Shown in pieces: positions 48,548-60,974 of a DNA stretch of 64,000 nucleotides; position 1 is the first letter of the stretch, and each line of letters opens with the position of its first letter. This DNA is from Flaccisagitta enflata (Eukaryota; Chaetognatha; Sagittoidea; Aphragmophora), in NCBI GenBank assembly GCA_965153355.1, contig OZ231127.1:32364001-32428000 (forward strand). Direction: 5' to 3'. The notes beneath the pieces are model-generated. The model saw only the letters and a program-made list of their open reading frames with translations. It searched no databases and had not been told where the DNA came from. A program made the translations under genes and the position numbers.

Positions 48548-51011
48548 TAGCATGGGGGTTCATGGCAAAAAATGGTCAGAGCCTTTATGTTCAGGAGATG
48601 TGCGCACCATTTCATGGTATAATGCACCAAAAAAAATTTGGAGGTCGTCCAATGTCGGGAAGATGGGGCCGCCACCCCCCCCCCTGAGTAAAGTGGTGGT
48701 GGTGGTACAAATCTTGTTGTTTAAGATCATTTTGCCCTCATAATTGGGTCACTTTGCCTTGGAAAAATGACAAAAAAACCATGACATTATAAAACTAGAG
48801 CTCAAGAGCTAACCAGTGATGCAATCTGCATGTTTCTATCATAAACGGCCAAACCACCCGACCACCTAACCAGCCTACCAGCTTAAAAGTGAAAATCATG
48901 CATAACTTTGGCATTTTTCAACCAATTTAGTTGAAACTTGGTATGTGGTCTCTGAATGGAAGAACTCAACATATGAATTCAATTTATAAAGATTTTAGCA
49001 TGCTAACCGGCCAAGCCAGCCTACCACCCAATCAACCTACCAGCCTAAAAGTGAGAAACATGCATAACTTTGGCATTTTTCAATTGATTTGTTTGAAATT
49101 TGGTATGTAGTCTCTGAATGCAAGGACTCAACATAATAATTCAATTCATAAAGATTTTAGCATGCTAACCGGCCAAACTGGACCACCATCCAACCAGCCT
49201 ACCAACCTAAAAGTGAAAAACGTGCATAGCTTTGTCATTTTTCAATTGATTTGGTTGAAACTTAGTATAAAGTCTTGAAATGGAAGGACTCAACATATGT
49301 ACTTGATTTCTTAAAATTTTAGCATGCTAACTGACCAAACCAGCCTACCACCCAACCAGCCTACCAGCCTAAAAGTGAAAAACCTGCATAACTTTGACAT
49401 TTTTCAACCAATTTGGATGAAGCTTGGTATATAGTCTCTAGATGCATGCTAACCGGCCTACCACCCAACCAACCTACCACCTTCAAAGTGATAAATGTGC
49501 ATATCTTGAACAATATTCAATCAATTTGGCATTGTCAAACGGCGTTGTCAAATGGCATTGTCAAACAAGTGGTTGAGAGGTAAGCTGCTTTGGTCGCATA
49601 TGTACATCGAGTCATTTCATTTTGAGTCTGCATACCAAGTTTTTAGTTTTAACTAAATTGATTAAAAGTTGTTCAAGTTACCGTATTTTCTCTAATTAGC
49701 GCCCCGGGCGCTTTTGAAATTGAAAAAATATGTTGTCATTTAACCCTTCAATTGGCGCCCCCTTTCAAACTTTTAACATTCTATTATTATATGTTATTTA
49801 CAATAATTGCTACTTAGAATATTAGAAATGCAAGATTAAATGTATCAAAAAACATTTTTTACTTGTTTTTTATTCAAACCTTGAAAAAAAAACACTGAAA
49901 TAAGCCAAATTTTTCCATCATTTGCTTCTTTATCTTTTCTCAAATCATTGTTCCAGGGAGCCCAAATAGGGGGGGGGGCGTTAATTGGAGGGGGGGCGAT
50001 AAATGGAGAAAATACGGTATGCTTATTTATCACTTTGAAGGGGGTAGGTTGGTTGGGTGGTAGGTCGGTTAGCATGCTAGAATCTTTATAAATCAAATTT
50101 ATATGTTGAGTCCTTCCATCTAGAGACTACATACCAAGTTTCAACCAAATCAGTTCAAAAATGCTAAAGTTATGCCGGTTTTTCATTTTAAGGCTGGTAG
50201 GCCGGTTAGGTGGTAGGCCAGTTTGGTCGGTTAGCATGCTAAAATCTTAACAAATTAAATACATATGTTGAGTCCTTCCATTTCAAGACTTTATACTAAG
50301 TTTCAACCAAATCAATTGAAAAATGACAAAGGTATGCACATTTTTCACTTTTAGGCTGGTAGGCTGGTTGGGTGGTAGTCCGGTTTGGCCGGTTAGCATG
50401 TTAAAATCTTTATAAACCGATATCATATGTTGAGTCCTTTTATTCAGAGACTACATACCAAGTTTCAACCAAATCAATTGAAAAATGCTAAAGTTATGCA
50501 CATTTTTTACTTTTAGGCTGGTAGGCTGGTTGGGTGGTAGTCCAGTTTGGCTGGTTAGCATGTTAAAATCTTTACAAATCGAATTCATATGTGGAGTCCT
50601 TCCAGTCAGAGGCCACATACTAAGTTTCAACCAAACTAGTTGAAAAATGCCAAAGTTATGCACGTTTTTCACTTTTAGGCTGGTAGGCTGGTTGAGTGGT
50701 AGGCTAGTTTGGCCGGTTATGATAGTATCATGCAGATTGCACCACTGGTTAGGTCTTGAGCGCTAATTTTATAATCTCATGGATTTATTGTCATTTTTCT
50801 AAGGCAAAGTGGCCCAATTTTGAGGTCAAAATGACCTTAAACAACAAGATTTGTTCCATCACCACCACTTTATTCGGGGGGGGGGGGTGGCGGCGCCATC
50901 TTCCCGACATCGGACGACCAAATTTTTTTAGGTGCATTATTCCATGAAATGGTGCGCACATCTCCTGAACATAAAGGCTCTGTCCATTCTTTGCCATGAT
51001 CCCCCGTGCTA
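48548..51011. mobile_element. 2.46 kb foldback with 8-bp target-site duplication (hAT-like)
   Basis: It begins TAGCATGGGGGTTCATGGCA and ends TGCCATGATCCCCCGTGCTA. ATACACAC flanks both sides (48540-48547 and 51012-51019). Each arm continues inverted through the whole 0.25 kb end region, then enters a ~162-bp tandem array (about four units per arm) with CCTACCACCCAACC, AACTTTGGCATTTTTCAA, CTCAACATATG and TTTTAGCATGCTAA. An 8-bp duplication with TAG-starting ends fits the hAT superfamily by general knowledge. No transposase is present, so it is non-autonomous. Confidence 0.88.
49679..50019. mobile_element. 341-bp MITE nested in the foldback centre
   Basis: The ends TACCGTATTTTCTC and GAGAAAATACGGTA are inverted, with GCGCCCC and GGGGCG just inside. 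The opposite arm of the host foldback has TTGTTCAAGATATGCACATT uninterrupted (as reverse complement of 49483-49515). The insertion therefore went into TA and duplicated it, consistent with a Tc1/mariner-type TIR element. Confidence 0.8.
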
Positions 51012-51499
51012 ATACACACAATTGCTCTTAATTTGATCTAACAAATAAAAAGAGTTGCAGTGACTGAAAACAAAAGCATGGTGAAAAGTGAACAACGCTT
51101 ACGACTTTTTTCCTCACGGCGACAGCCGCCATTACTGGTAGAGATGCGTTCCTGACGGACGCATCTAAAAATCAGAATTTAATAGTCTTTCATCAAGCCG
51201 TTAAGAAATGAAAGCAATTTTAAGAAAAACTGTCTTTAAAAGTTTGTTTTAGTTTAAAGTGTATGTAATTCAAATCGACGTTGTGATCAAACTATTTAAA
51301 GTGCTTCCAGTTCAAGGGAGAGTGATCTCAAATCACTGACCTGGTGCGTCCAGGAATAGCTTTTTACTTCTCCCACTTAGAGATTGAACACCCTGTGGTT
51401 AAAATGTGAGATTTCTGATGAGCAACTGTAATTGCTCACATTGTAACTTTGTAGTATAATTGTGGCCAGGGGGGAATTTTCCTTTTCACTTTCATCTAA

Positions 51500-51690
51500 G
51501 TATTTTGGAAGAGAGGAATTTTGGAGGAAAGGAATTTTCAAGGAAATGAATTTATTTACTGGGGAATTTTGGAGAAGAGGAATTTCGGAGGAGAGGAATT
51601 TTGGAAAGGAGGAATTTTGAGGAGAGGAACTTTGGAGAGGAAGAGGAATTTTGGAGGAGAGGACGTTTGGAGGAGAGGAATTTTTCAGTT
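51500..51690. repeat. ~17-bp minisatellite GAGGAATTTTGGAGGA
   Basis: About ten variable units. The frame across it is repeat-derived. Confidence 0.8.
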
Positions 51691-51774
51691 ACTGAAAAAT
51701 GGCATATTTACCAAGGTAAAAAAGTAAGAACTTCGTAACTTACTATCGGCATGGCAACTTTTACCAATGATTGG

Positions 51775-52015
51775 GCAAAGTAAAGCAAAAAATTAAGTAA
51801 TTTACCCCAATGAAAGTAACTGAGTAAAAGAGTAAGAAAGTAAGAAAGCAAGAAAGCCAATCATGGAGGAGGTAAAAAGTAAGAAAGTAAGAGAGTAAGA
51901 AAGTAAAAGAGTAACAGAGTAAGAGAGTAAGACAGTAAATTACTGAAAGTAAGCAAGTAAATTGTGGGTCATTTACTGAAATTACAGTAAAGTAACAAAA
52001 GAGTAAGAGTAAGAG
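51775..52015. repeat. (AGTAAGAA)n-type simple repeat
   Basis: Variable AGTAAGAAAGTAAGAGAGTAA units, with AGTAA kept throughout. Confidence 0.8.
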
Positions 52016-54544
52016 AAAAATCCGCCTTGGCCATGGAAGTAATATTGTGTTGCTCAAGTTATGCATAATTGTAGATTTGCGAGAACCGAGTGATATCGCA
52101 AAAGAAACATTGGCTAGAAAATCTTTACAACTTTCGTTTGGTTTTTGATACGCCTTCATACGATCCATGTAACAAAACTAGTTAAGTATGTGAATGGAAA
52201 ATTATAAAAAAAACTACTTTATTGAAAATTTAAAGAAAATTCGATCATTATGCTGTAAGACCTTAGACTGGTAACTAAGATTATGCTCCATAGAAAAACA
52301 GTGTAGCATGACAATCATTCCGAGCATTTCCAGGTTCTTAAGTGTTGTAAATGCCTTTTTTGTTGTTTTTATTGTACTGTAGCGTGATGACTATTCGAGC
52401 TTTATCAATTTCAGGTCTCTTTTGTTCGCACTAACTTAGCTCGTTGCCATCTTCAAAATTTGTTGATCATTTCAAAGAATGTTGTATTTCTAAACAAAAC
52501 AAATGTGTATCAAATTATATTGAGTTACCTGGCTGAAAGGTATGGTAAAACCAACTTATGAAAAAAGTTTTTGTTTTCTATAAACTCTATTTTTTTAAAT
52601 AAAAATCATTGTCAGCTAGTTTGAAGGCAGTAAATGATCAGAAGAGATCTGCAATATGATTGTTATATATCATTCTTTCATTATTGACTTGAAATGATGA
52701 TAACCTGAATTACTTCGGAAGATCATTGTTTGTACCGTCTCATGATGTCTTTTTCGTTGTGAGGAATCCTGTGTTATATCATGTTGTAAACCAATTGTTG
52801 ATTAATTGCTTTGAAAATGTATTTTTGACTCGTGAAAACGGAACTAGAGCGCATAAGTTAAACAAATTAGTCGAGGCCTAATATCGAGTTCCGGTAGGCA
52901 GGGGAAGGGGCAGTAGCTATTTCTTCACGATATATCTCAGTAGCTATGTGAGTCTGTTGTCAAAAGCAGTGACGGAAAACACTCTTATCAAAGACAAGAA
53001 AAAAAACATTTATTTCCCCATCATGGCCGGTTGCTAGAGATACAAATTTCCATGTTTTCCCGCTAAAATATCAATATTTGAAATAGGAGGCGTGTCGGTC
53101 AGACTTGAAATATCTCAATTTTAAGGGTTTTGAATAAAAAAAAAGAACCAATCTCATTTTTTTGCGAGGAGGGGCTAGATAGGATGTAGATTCAGAATAT
53201 TTCATTCATTTTGGTCAAAAATTGGCCAATAAAATTAGAAACAGGTTTTTGTACAAAAAATTGCACTTTTTGCTAAACAAACATTAATTTTTTCAATACT
53301 TTTTATATATTTTAATTGAAATGAATGTATTTTGATCATTAATAACATGTTGATTCAATTTTTACTGAATTTGTCTAATTTTGGCTGTTTTTGAAAATTT
53401 GCACTTCGAGCTAATTTGTATATTGTAGTTTAGCGTTTTTCGCTCAGAAATTGCATATCTTAATAAGACGTCAAATCTGCCAGAAAAAAATGAGGTGCTT
53501 CACCCCACTTTTGCATCAATAATGGATTAATTATCTATCCACAAATGTTTTCTTTGCTCAAGTTGTCACTTGATACACTTGATATGTATGTCTGTTTCAT
53601 ATTTTACGCTTCTAGTCGCCTTTTGAAAAGCAATTCTCACAGAAAATGGCAAGAAAATGAAGATTTTAAGGGAAATCTTGTTGACATTTTTTTCTATTTT
53701 CTGAGGTCGAAATTATAAGAAAGCCACACCTAGAAGAATTTTGCATTTCTCTAGAAACGATTTAGGAAGAGAACTATGTTCTTTGTTTTTTCATTTTTTC
53801 ATTTTCTATGCAAACTTATAATTTCGACCAACCCCTTGTCAGTGACAAAAAAGAAATTTGTAAAAATTTTCAGTAAATCTTCTTCAGTAGTATAAGCTAA
53901 ATCTGAGTCTCTTGCTAAATAGTTGCAAATTTTGCCTTCAGATATCATGCATATCATATCTCAATCACTTTTATTCACTTGTTTTTCTACTTTCACTTGT
54001 GTATTTTTTCTATTTTTACCAATTTTGATACCCTAAATGTTGGCTTCGTGGGCACGCTGTCATAAGTAGATCAATGAAACTGATACTTGGCATATATTTT
54101 ACTCTTAAACATAGTTTCCAATATTTCTTTTGTAAATGGTAAAAAAATTGGCTTATTTCCTCAATCTTTAGCCTTTTAAAGTTATTTCTAAGCCTTTTAG
54201 ACACATCCAAGAATATCATGACTGCACGAAAGTATAAATGTTAAATTATGCTTCAAAATTCCACAAAGAAAATAATAAATATTCAATTACACACTGTTTT
54301 TAAGGTAAAAATAACAATTTTGATAACAAAAAACCGTTTCTAATTTTAATGGCCAACGTTTGACCAAAATGAATATCATATTCTTTTTCTACACCCTTTT
54401 TAAAACCCCTGTACAAAAAACTGTGGTTGGTTCTTTTTTTTTTTTTTTTTCTTTGAGATATTTTCATCCTGGGAATCTGACCGTGACCATCTGACGCTTT
54501 TGCGACTATTCCATCCTCTCCTTCTGAGGACGAAAAAATGAAAA
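52016..54544. other. 2.5 kb AT-rich DNA without a supported gene
   Basis: Homopolymer-rich, with stop codons throughout all frames. A reversed family B head remnant is present at 54480-54512 (GACCATCTGACGCTTTTGCG). Otherwise I see nothing. Confidence 0.5.
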
Positions 54545-54735
54545 AACAAGGCCGGATACACGGCTACCGAAGTCGCGTGCGGGCAGGCAGGGGCCATATT
54601 TGAGGTCACCAGACCATATTGGCAGGAGCAGTGAGGTCAAAGAAATAAAATCATAAAAAAAGTAAAGTGTGACCGACCGACCAACCGACCGACCGACGGA
54701 CAAAGCGGGTTGTAGAGTCGCGTGCACGTGACTAA
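54545..54735 (+). mobile_element. Family A element, TCGC subtype, intact
   Basis: CAAGGCCGGATACACGGC, motif TCGCGTGC (54573-54580), GGTCACCAGACCATATTGGC, (GACC)n, CAAAGCGGGTTGTAG, hairpin AGTCGCGTGCACGTGACT (54716-54733), AAAAA. It is about 90% identical by eye to 20727-20920. One stem base has changed (GCACGTGA). Confidence 0.8.
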
Positions 54736-54859
54736 AAAGGAAAATTTATTATTGAATGACATGAAAAATTCACAAAAAAGAAAGATGCAAAATTACGAAA
54801 ATTCCCATGGAAATTTGAGCAGTTACATAAAAAGAACCCGGAAATTTGAAAAATCCCAT

Positions 54860-55035
54860 TGGAAAGCACCTCAGTCAAGTACAGGTGGGCAGGGGCAATG
54901 TTCGAGGTCATTGGAGAATTTGGGCAGGAGCAGTGAGACCAAAAACTATATAAACGCCGAATTAAAGTGTGACGGACGGATGGACGGACCAACAAGGCGG
55001 GGTGCAGACTGCAGAGTCATGTGCACGCAAGTAAA
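54860..55035 (+). mobile_element. Family A element, diverged copy
   Basis: TCAAGTACAGGTGGGCAGGG (54893-54912), TTTGGGCAGGAGCAGTGAG, GTGTGACGGACGG, then AGTCATGTGCACGCAAGTAAA (55015-55035). Both the head motif and the hairpin have decayed. Confidence 0.6.
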
Positions 55036-55135
55036 AATGAACTTTGTCGACCAAGGATGGTCAGCTGTACCCGATCCCCTGCTTTGAGTGATCAGTTAAA
55101 CAAGTGGAGTGAGAGCAGGACAGCGACCCCAAAGG

Positions 55136-55790
55136 ACCGATGTCCTGTAGGATACAGGGGTGAATTCCCTAATATGATTTTTGGCCTCTGGTACTGAAAG
55201 GCTTTGAGGGTTAATCTTTTTTCTGGGGGGGGGGGGAATCTAGGGGTTTGGAGATATGGAAGGAAAAGGCAGGAGGTAAAAAGAGAAAAAAAGAAAATTT
55301 GGGGAAAATATAACTTTTGGCAGTAACAAATAACAAATAATCTGGTAAATAAAAAATATTTTAAGTTGTTTAACATTATTCAAACCTTAAACACACTGTT
55401 AGATTGCTTTATGAGAAAGTGGAATCATAGATTTGGTAACACAGCACGATGAGTCCCAGGGAAGGATTTCAAAGGTCATGGAACTATATACACCCCTGCA
55501 TTTTTCAAAGTTTTAACCTATCTCATTAGATCAAGTGGAAAAAATCCCCCAAGTAAAGAAATAATCAGCCTGCAAAGGACTGATATCCTGTAGGATACAG
55601 GGGTGAATTCCCTAATACGATGTTTCGCCTCTGGTACTGAAAGGCTTTGAGGGTTAATTTTTTTTCTTAGGGGGGGAATCTAGGGGTTTGGAGATATGGA
55701 AGGAAATGGAAGGGGGAAAAAAGAACCCCTGCATTTTTCAAATGTTTAATCTATCTCATTAGATCAAGTGGAAAAAATTCGCCAAATGAT
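55136..55790. repeat. Pair of direct repeats beginning with a family C-like hairpin
   Basis: CCTGTAGGATACAGGGGTGA, GGCCTCTGGTACTGAAAGGC, then a poly-G run and AATCTAGGGGTTTGGAGATA occurs at 55142-55270 and 55585-55710. CCCCTGCATTTTTCAAA with CTCATTAGATCAAGTGGAAA occurs at 55494-55545 and 55726-55780. Related sequence is at 61310-61545. The hairpin arms are CCTGTA and TACAGG. Confidence 0.7.
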
Positions 55791-55856
55791 AAATTAATCA
55801 GCTCAATCGGATTTTTTTTTATACAGGCTATTTCTAGTCACTACAACTCGCTTTGT

Positions 55857-56030
55857 CCGTCGGTCGGTCGGTCGGTCGATCGATCGGTCGGTTGGTCACG
55901 TTTTACTTTTTTTTATGATTTTATTTCTACGACCCCACTTCTCTTCCCTAAATGGTCTGATGACCTCAAATATGGCCCCTGCCCACCCGCACGCGACTTC
56001 AGTAGCCGTGTATCCGGCCTTGTTTTTGTC
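55857..56030 (-). mobile_element. Family A element, reversed, hairpin lost
   Basis: GTCGGTCGGTCGATCG, TTTATGATTTTATTTCTACG, CCCCTGCCCACCCGCACGCG, then GCCGTGTATCCGGCCTTGTT. The tail side reads CTAGTCACTACAACTCGC, as if the hairpin interior had been deleted and only AGTC-ACT remained. Confidence 0.75.
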
Positions 56031-56139
56031 GGTGTCTGTCCTTGGAATTTGTCATCATCCAGAGAAGATTCCATGCAACCCTCGTCAAGATTTCTCAAGG
56101 TTCTTTTAAGTTTTACGGAACTCTCTTCCCCCCCCCCAT

Positions 56140-56345
56140 CGGGAAAGACAGAAAGAAGGGAAGAAAGAAACAAAGAAAAAGAGAAACGAAACAAAGAAAC
56201 GAAGAAACAAAAAAAAAAAACGAAGAAACTAAGAAACAGAAAAAAAAAAGAAAAACAGAATTAGAAAAAAGAAAAAAATGAGAAAAAGTAACCGAAAAAA
56301 AAGAGAAAAACATAAATGCAGAAAAAAGAAAAATAGAGAAAAACA
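56140..56345. repeat. A-rich (GAAAC)n/(GAAAA)n simple sequence
   Basis: Low-complexity purine run without a gene. 56346-56760 is AT-rich and without features. Confidence 0.85.
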
Positions 56346-56764
56346 AACAATTGGATAAGGGAAAAAAGACAGAAAGACAAAAACCAACATCGTCAGGGAT
56401 TGAGTACATCTATTATCGTAACTTGGACACTTATTTCTTTTTATAACTAACTACCAAGTTTATAAGAACGTTAGACTCAAAATCCTCAAAATTTAAGAAC
56501 ATGCTAAGAACAATGGAAGCCTTCATTTCTATAAAAATCTAAGAAAGTTAAGCTTAAAATCTTTAGAAATCTAAGAGCATGCTGAAAATACTAGAAAGCT
56601 TCATTTTTTCATTGAAAACAACAAACCAGGGCATGATTATGTTTTTTTTTATTCATACAGTGGTTTTCTTTATTTTCATTCATTAAGAATTTTAATCTTA
56701 ATGCTTTGTTGACTTTTTCTCTCAAATTCAAACCAATTAAGAACATTCTTAATTGAAGGTTAAC

Positions 56765-57891
56765 AAGGACGGATACACGGCAATCAAATCGCGGACGGTT
56801 GGGCAGGAGCAGTTATGCAAGAACCGCTCGCAATTTTAAAAATACAGGGTGTTTCACGCGTATTGACCGATTAAGAATCGACATAACTTTTCTGCTATAA
56901 AAGTTATTCAAGTTCTGAAAAAAGGTCTGAATAGATCTTGAAGTGCAGTTTTTTTATGTCACCAATTTTTTGTATTTGCATTTCTTGGTTTGGGAGCTTC
57001 GGGAGTTTAAAGAAAACAACTTTATCAAGTCAACTAACCTTGGCAGAAAAAAAAATGGACAACTTCTTTTACTAGTTTCTGTTTACCTATAGGTCTGGAC
57101 CACAGAAAATCTATGACTGTTTGAAAGCTCTGCAAAAAAATCTTCGAAATGCGACATTGTTGGACGTTGTAGCTTCATTCATTTAGAAATAGCATAGGAT
57201 TTTAAAAAAAAATCCTTGACAAAAAAAAAATGCTCATCTCAATTTTTTTTCCAATGAGAAATTTTACTCGTTCTGTTTTTGTTAATTATGCAACTTAGGG
57301 TTGTCTTTGCTACTCGATATCTATGAGCAAATTATAGAGCTTTGAATTTTCTTTATAATGGCACCAAGAACAAATTTCTAACTCAATTCGTTTAATTTCT
57401 ATGTTACAACAAAGATAACCCACAAAAATCAGGTAATACTGAATTTCCAAGTTCTTGACCACCGGTCTTCATTCTAACGCCATTTCTAAATGGATAGAGA
57501 TAGGACAACGAGCAAGGTCTCATATGAAAGATCTTTTGCAGAGCTTCAAAATGGTCATGGATTTTGCTATGTTTTTCTCATTGCTTGTATGTGAAACACT
57601 AACAAATAAGTAGTTCGCTTTTTGTCTTTCCATAATCATCCTGATTGAAGATTCAGGCTGAATATAGTTGTTTTCTTCAAACTTACATAGCGGGCATATT
57701 TAAAGAGTGGATATAAAAAATTGGTGACATAAAAAAACTGCACTTCAAGATCTGTTCAGACTTTTTTTCAGAACTTTATTAACTTTTATAGCAAAAAAGT
57801 TATGTCGATTCTTAAACGGTCAATATGTGTGAAACACCCTGTATTTCTTACCAACCGACGCGGCAAGGTGAAGAGTCGCGTGTCCGCGACT
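56765..57891 (+). mobile_element. Family A element split by a foldback
   Basis: CAAGGACGGATACACGGC, motif TCGCGGAC (56789-56796), GGTTGGGCAGGAGCAG and GAACCGCTCGCAATTT are followed by the foldback 56843-57843. The element then resumes with CCAACCGACGCGGCAAGGTG and the hairpin AGTCGCGTGTCCGCGACT (57874-57891). The hairpin right arm GTCCGCGA (57882-57889) is the exact reverse complement of the head motif. The copy at 63056 shares CTGCTCGCAATTCAAAAAT at the insertion point. Confidence 0.8.
56843..57843. mobile_element. 1.0 kb foldback with TA-flanked ends
   Basis: TACAGGGTGTTTCACGCGTA begins the left arm and TATGTGTGAAACACCCTGTA ends the right arm. The arms remain inverted copies for about 120 bp (CGACATAACTTTT, GTGACATAAAAAAACTGCAC) and more weakly further in. 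TA is present at both ends, which suits a Tc1/mariner-type target. No transposase. Confidence 0.82.
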
Positions 57892-58172
57892 AAAAACTGT
57901 GCCTAAATTAAGGACAATTTGAGAACATTTAAGCCATGAAACTTCCCAAAATTTAGAAACATTGAAGGCTTGCCCAAAAAGTGACGTTCTTATAAAAAAA
58001 AAGTGTATCCCGTATTCTGGGTGCGACCAAACAACCCCGTCCGTCGATCTGTTCATTATGCCAATTCCAGCAGTCCCCTCTGGTACGCTTCAGCATGCCA
58101 GCATGCTTTTTTGCCTGACCTGTATAATTCCTTCAGCCTCGCTTTCAATGTTCAGTATTTAGGCCGCCATGA

Positions 58173-58290
58173 TAGTCGGTTGGTCCGTCGATCTGTCTGT
58201 CGGCGTCATTCTACTTAGTTTTTTTGGCGTTTGCGCACGGTTTTTTTAAAAGCGCGATTCCACAAGGTCTATTCTCTGCTCCCACCTTCT
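58173..58290 (-). mobile_element. Family A-like tail remnant
   Basis: GTCGGTTGGTCCGTCG followed by TTTGGCGTTTGCGCACGG, similar to 5820-5900. No clear hairpin. Confidence 0.35.
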
Positions 58291-58527
58291 AAGCATTCGA
58301 CTGGTCCTCCGTTTCCTTCTCCTCCTCCTCTTTTTCCTTCGAACGCTTCACTGATTTTCATAAAGTTTCGAAAACGTTACCTTCTTTAGAAAAAAAATGA
58401 AAAAAAAAATGAGATTTTTTTCACTCATGCTTTGGTTTTTCTTTTTCTTTCTTTATTTTCTTATTTTTTCCCTTTCCTCCTCAATTCTGTCGTCACACAT
58501 CTTTAATAAACCAGCGATGTGAGAAGA

Positions 58528-58640
58528 AAACAAGGACGAATGCACGGCTACCCTAGTCCCGTGCGGGTGGGCAGGGGCAGTGATCAAGAAGGTCCATTGG
58601 GCATTTGGGCGGAGGCAGTGAGCTTGCAAGCTCATACATG
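58528..58640 (+). mobile_element. Family A head fragment
   Basis: CAAGGACGAATGCACGGC, CCCGTGCGGGTGGGCAGGGG, CATTTGGGCGGAGGCAGTGA. It stops before the (GACC)n part and the hairpin, where the family B head begins (58645). Confidence 0.65.
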
Positions 58641-58644
58641 ACAG

Positions 58645-59138
58645 ATAGTCGCAAAAGCGTCAGGTGGTCAGCGGTACCCGTTGCCCCTGAGTAAGTGTAT
58701 GTTGGATATGGAGGTGAGAGGGGCAGCGGCCCCGAAGGAGCCGATGACCTATGCTGGGCTAGGATTTGAGCATTGAGGCTAGGATGTAAGCCTCGAGGCT
58801 GGGGTTGGAGCCATCAAGCTTGGACTTGAGCCTCTTTGCTGGCCTTGCAGACTTAATGTTGGGCCCGGAGGCTGGGATTTGAGCCTCAAGGCTAGCATTG
58901 GAGCTTCAAAGTTGGGATTGGAGCCTTAAGGCTGGGATGGGCTGATTGGAACTTCAAGGCCCCAATTTGAGCCTCTAGGCTGAAATTGGAGCCTCAAGGC
59001 TTGGATTGGGGCCTTGAGGCTAGGATGGGGGCCTCAAGGCTGGGTTTGTAGCCTCACAGCTTAGATCCGAGGGGGGGGGAGAGACGGAGAAGAAGGAGAA
59101 GGAGAAAATCTCCCATATCTCCTTTGAGGCCGCTGCCC
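58645..59138. mobile_element. Family B foldback element, copy 4, with head
   Basis: The head AGTCGCAAAAGCGTCAGGTG, GTCAGCGGTACCCGTTGCCC leads to the left end at 58721, GGGCAGCGGCCCCGAAGG. The array is a diverged GAGGCTGGGATTTGAGCC. The right end TTTGAGGCCGCTGCCC ends at 59138 and has lost part of its hairpin. Confidence 0.75.
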
Positions 59139-59147
59139 AAAAAGGAA

Positions 59148-59553
59148 TAGTCGCAAAAGCGTTAGATGGTCAGCGGTACCCGCGCCCTGCTTAAGTTAAA
59201 AGTAGGTTATGACTGTAGTTGAAGGACAGAGCAGGGCAGCGGCCCCAAAGGAGTCAATGACCTATGCTTTCACACATATGGGGAATTTGCTCTTCCTCCT
59301 TCTCCTCCTCCTCCTCCGTAACCCCCCCCCACTGCGCATACCTCAGCCTCGATGCCCATATCCCAGCCTTGAGGCCCAAATCATAGTATTTAGGCCCAAA
59401 TCCCTCAAAGGGGTCTTGAGGCTGGGATATGGACCTGGAGGCTGAGATATGGGCCTGTAGGTTGTAGAAGAAGAAGGAGAAGGAGAAGGAGGAGGAGAAA
59501 CTTCCCCATATGTGTGAAAGCATAGGTCATCGATCCCTTCGGGACCGCTGCCC
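59148..59553. mobile_element. Family B foldback element, copy 5, short
   Basis: The head at 59151-59190 is followed by the left end at 59234, GGGCAGCGGCCCCAAAGG, with CCTATGCTTTCACACATATG. The right end, GCATAGGTCATCGATCCCTT then CGGGACCGCTGCCC, ends at 59553. The inside is only about 130 bp of AGGCTGGGATATGGGCCT units flanked by CTCCTCC/GGAGGAG runs that are themselves inverted. The C-to-T change in the left GGCCCC and compensating changes at the right are not matched, so it is ageing. Confidence 0.8.
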
Positions 59554-59804
59554 AAAAAGGGGAGCGAGCAACTAATCCACAGATAGCACGCGACTAAAAA
59601 ACGACTCTCCATCCTTCTCTACAAGTCATTTTGTCCATCTGACTTTTTTTTCATCGTTTACGGCCGATATCTGCATCATTGCCCCTGCCCAATAGCTTGA
59701 TTGGTCTCTTCAGTCAATGTCACTCCTCAGCCGTTCATGACTAGGCTGTCCATGTACAGGCGTGCATATACACTTTTTTTATTCTATAAGAGACAACCCT
59801 TTTT

Positions 59805-60767
<963 letters not shown>

Positions 60768-60911
60768 TCAGCCTGGGTTCTCTTAATTTTTTTGCCATTT
60801 TGAGCCTCAAATTCTCTTTAACTGTTCTTAGTTTTTCCAATGTGTGAAGTATGAAAACAAGCCCATCTGGGCAACTTGATGCATCATCAGCGTGATTTTC
60901 GAACAAGCGTA

Positions 60912-60974
60912 ACAGAGAGACGGATGGACGGACAGACAGAACCTCTTATAGAGATGCAACAACGCATCTAAAAA
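60912..60974 (+). mobile_element. Hairpin-tailed fragment, GATGC subtype
   Basis: GAGACGGATGGACGGACAGA, then CCTCTTATAG, hairpin AGATGCAACAACGCATCT (60952-60969), AAAAAG. The layout matches family A tails, but the stem sequence matches the end of family E at 51142. Confidence 0.6.

Larger units (their letters stand above)
48060..51166 (+). repeat. Family E repeat, copy interrupted by a foldback
   Basis: A (GACG)n stretch (48078-48122) leads to CTCTTATCGGGAAAAAAG and the segments shared with 18300-19145. After the foldback (48548-51011) the repeat resumes at AATTGCTCTTAATTTGATC and continues to CCTCACGGCGACAGCCGCC. It ends with a hairpin of arms AGATGCG and CGCATCT (51142-51166, 11-nt interior) and AAAAA, which parallels the family A tail. 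Confidence 0.75.
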
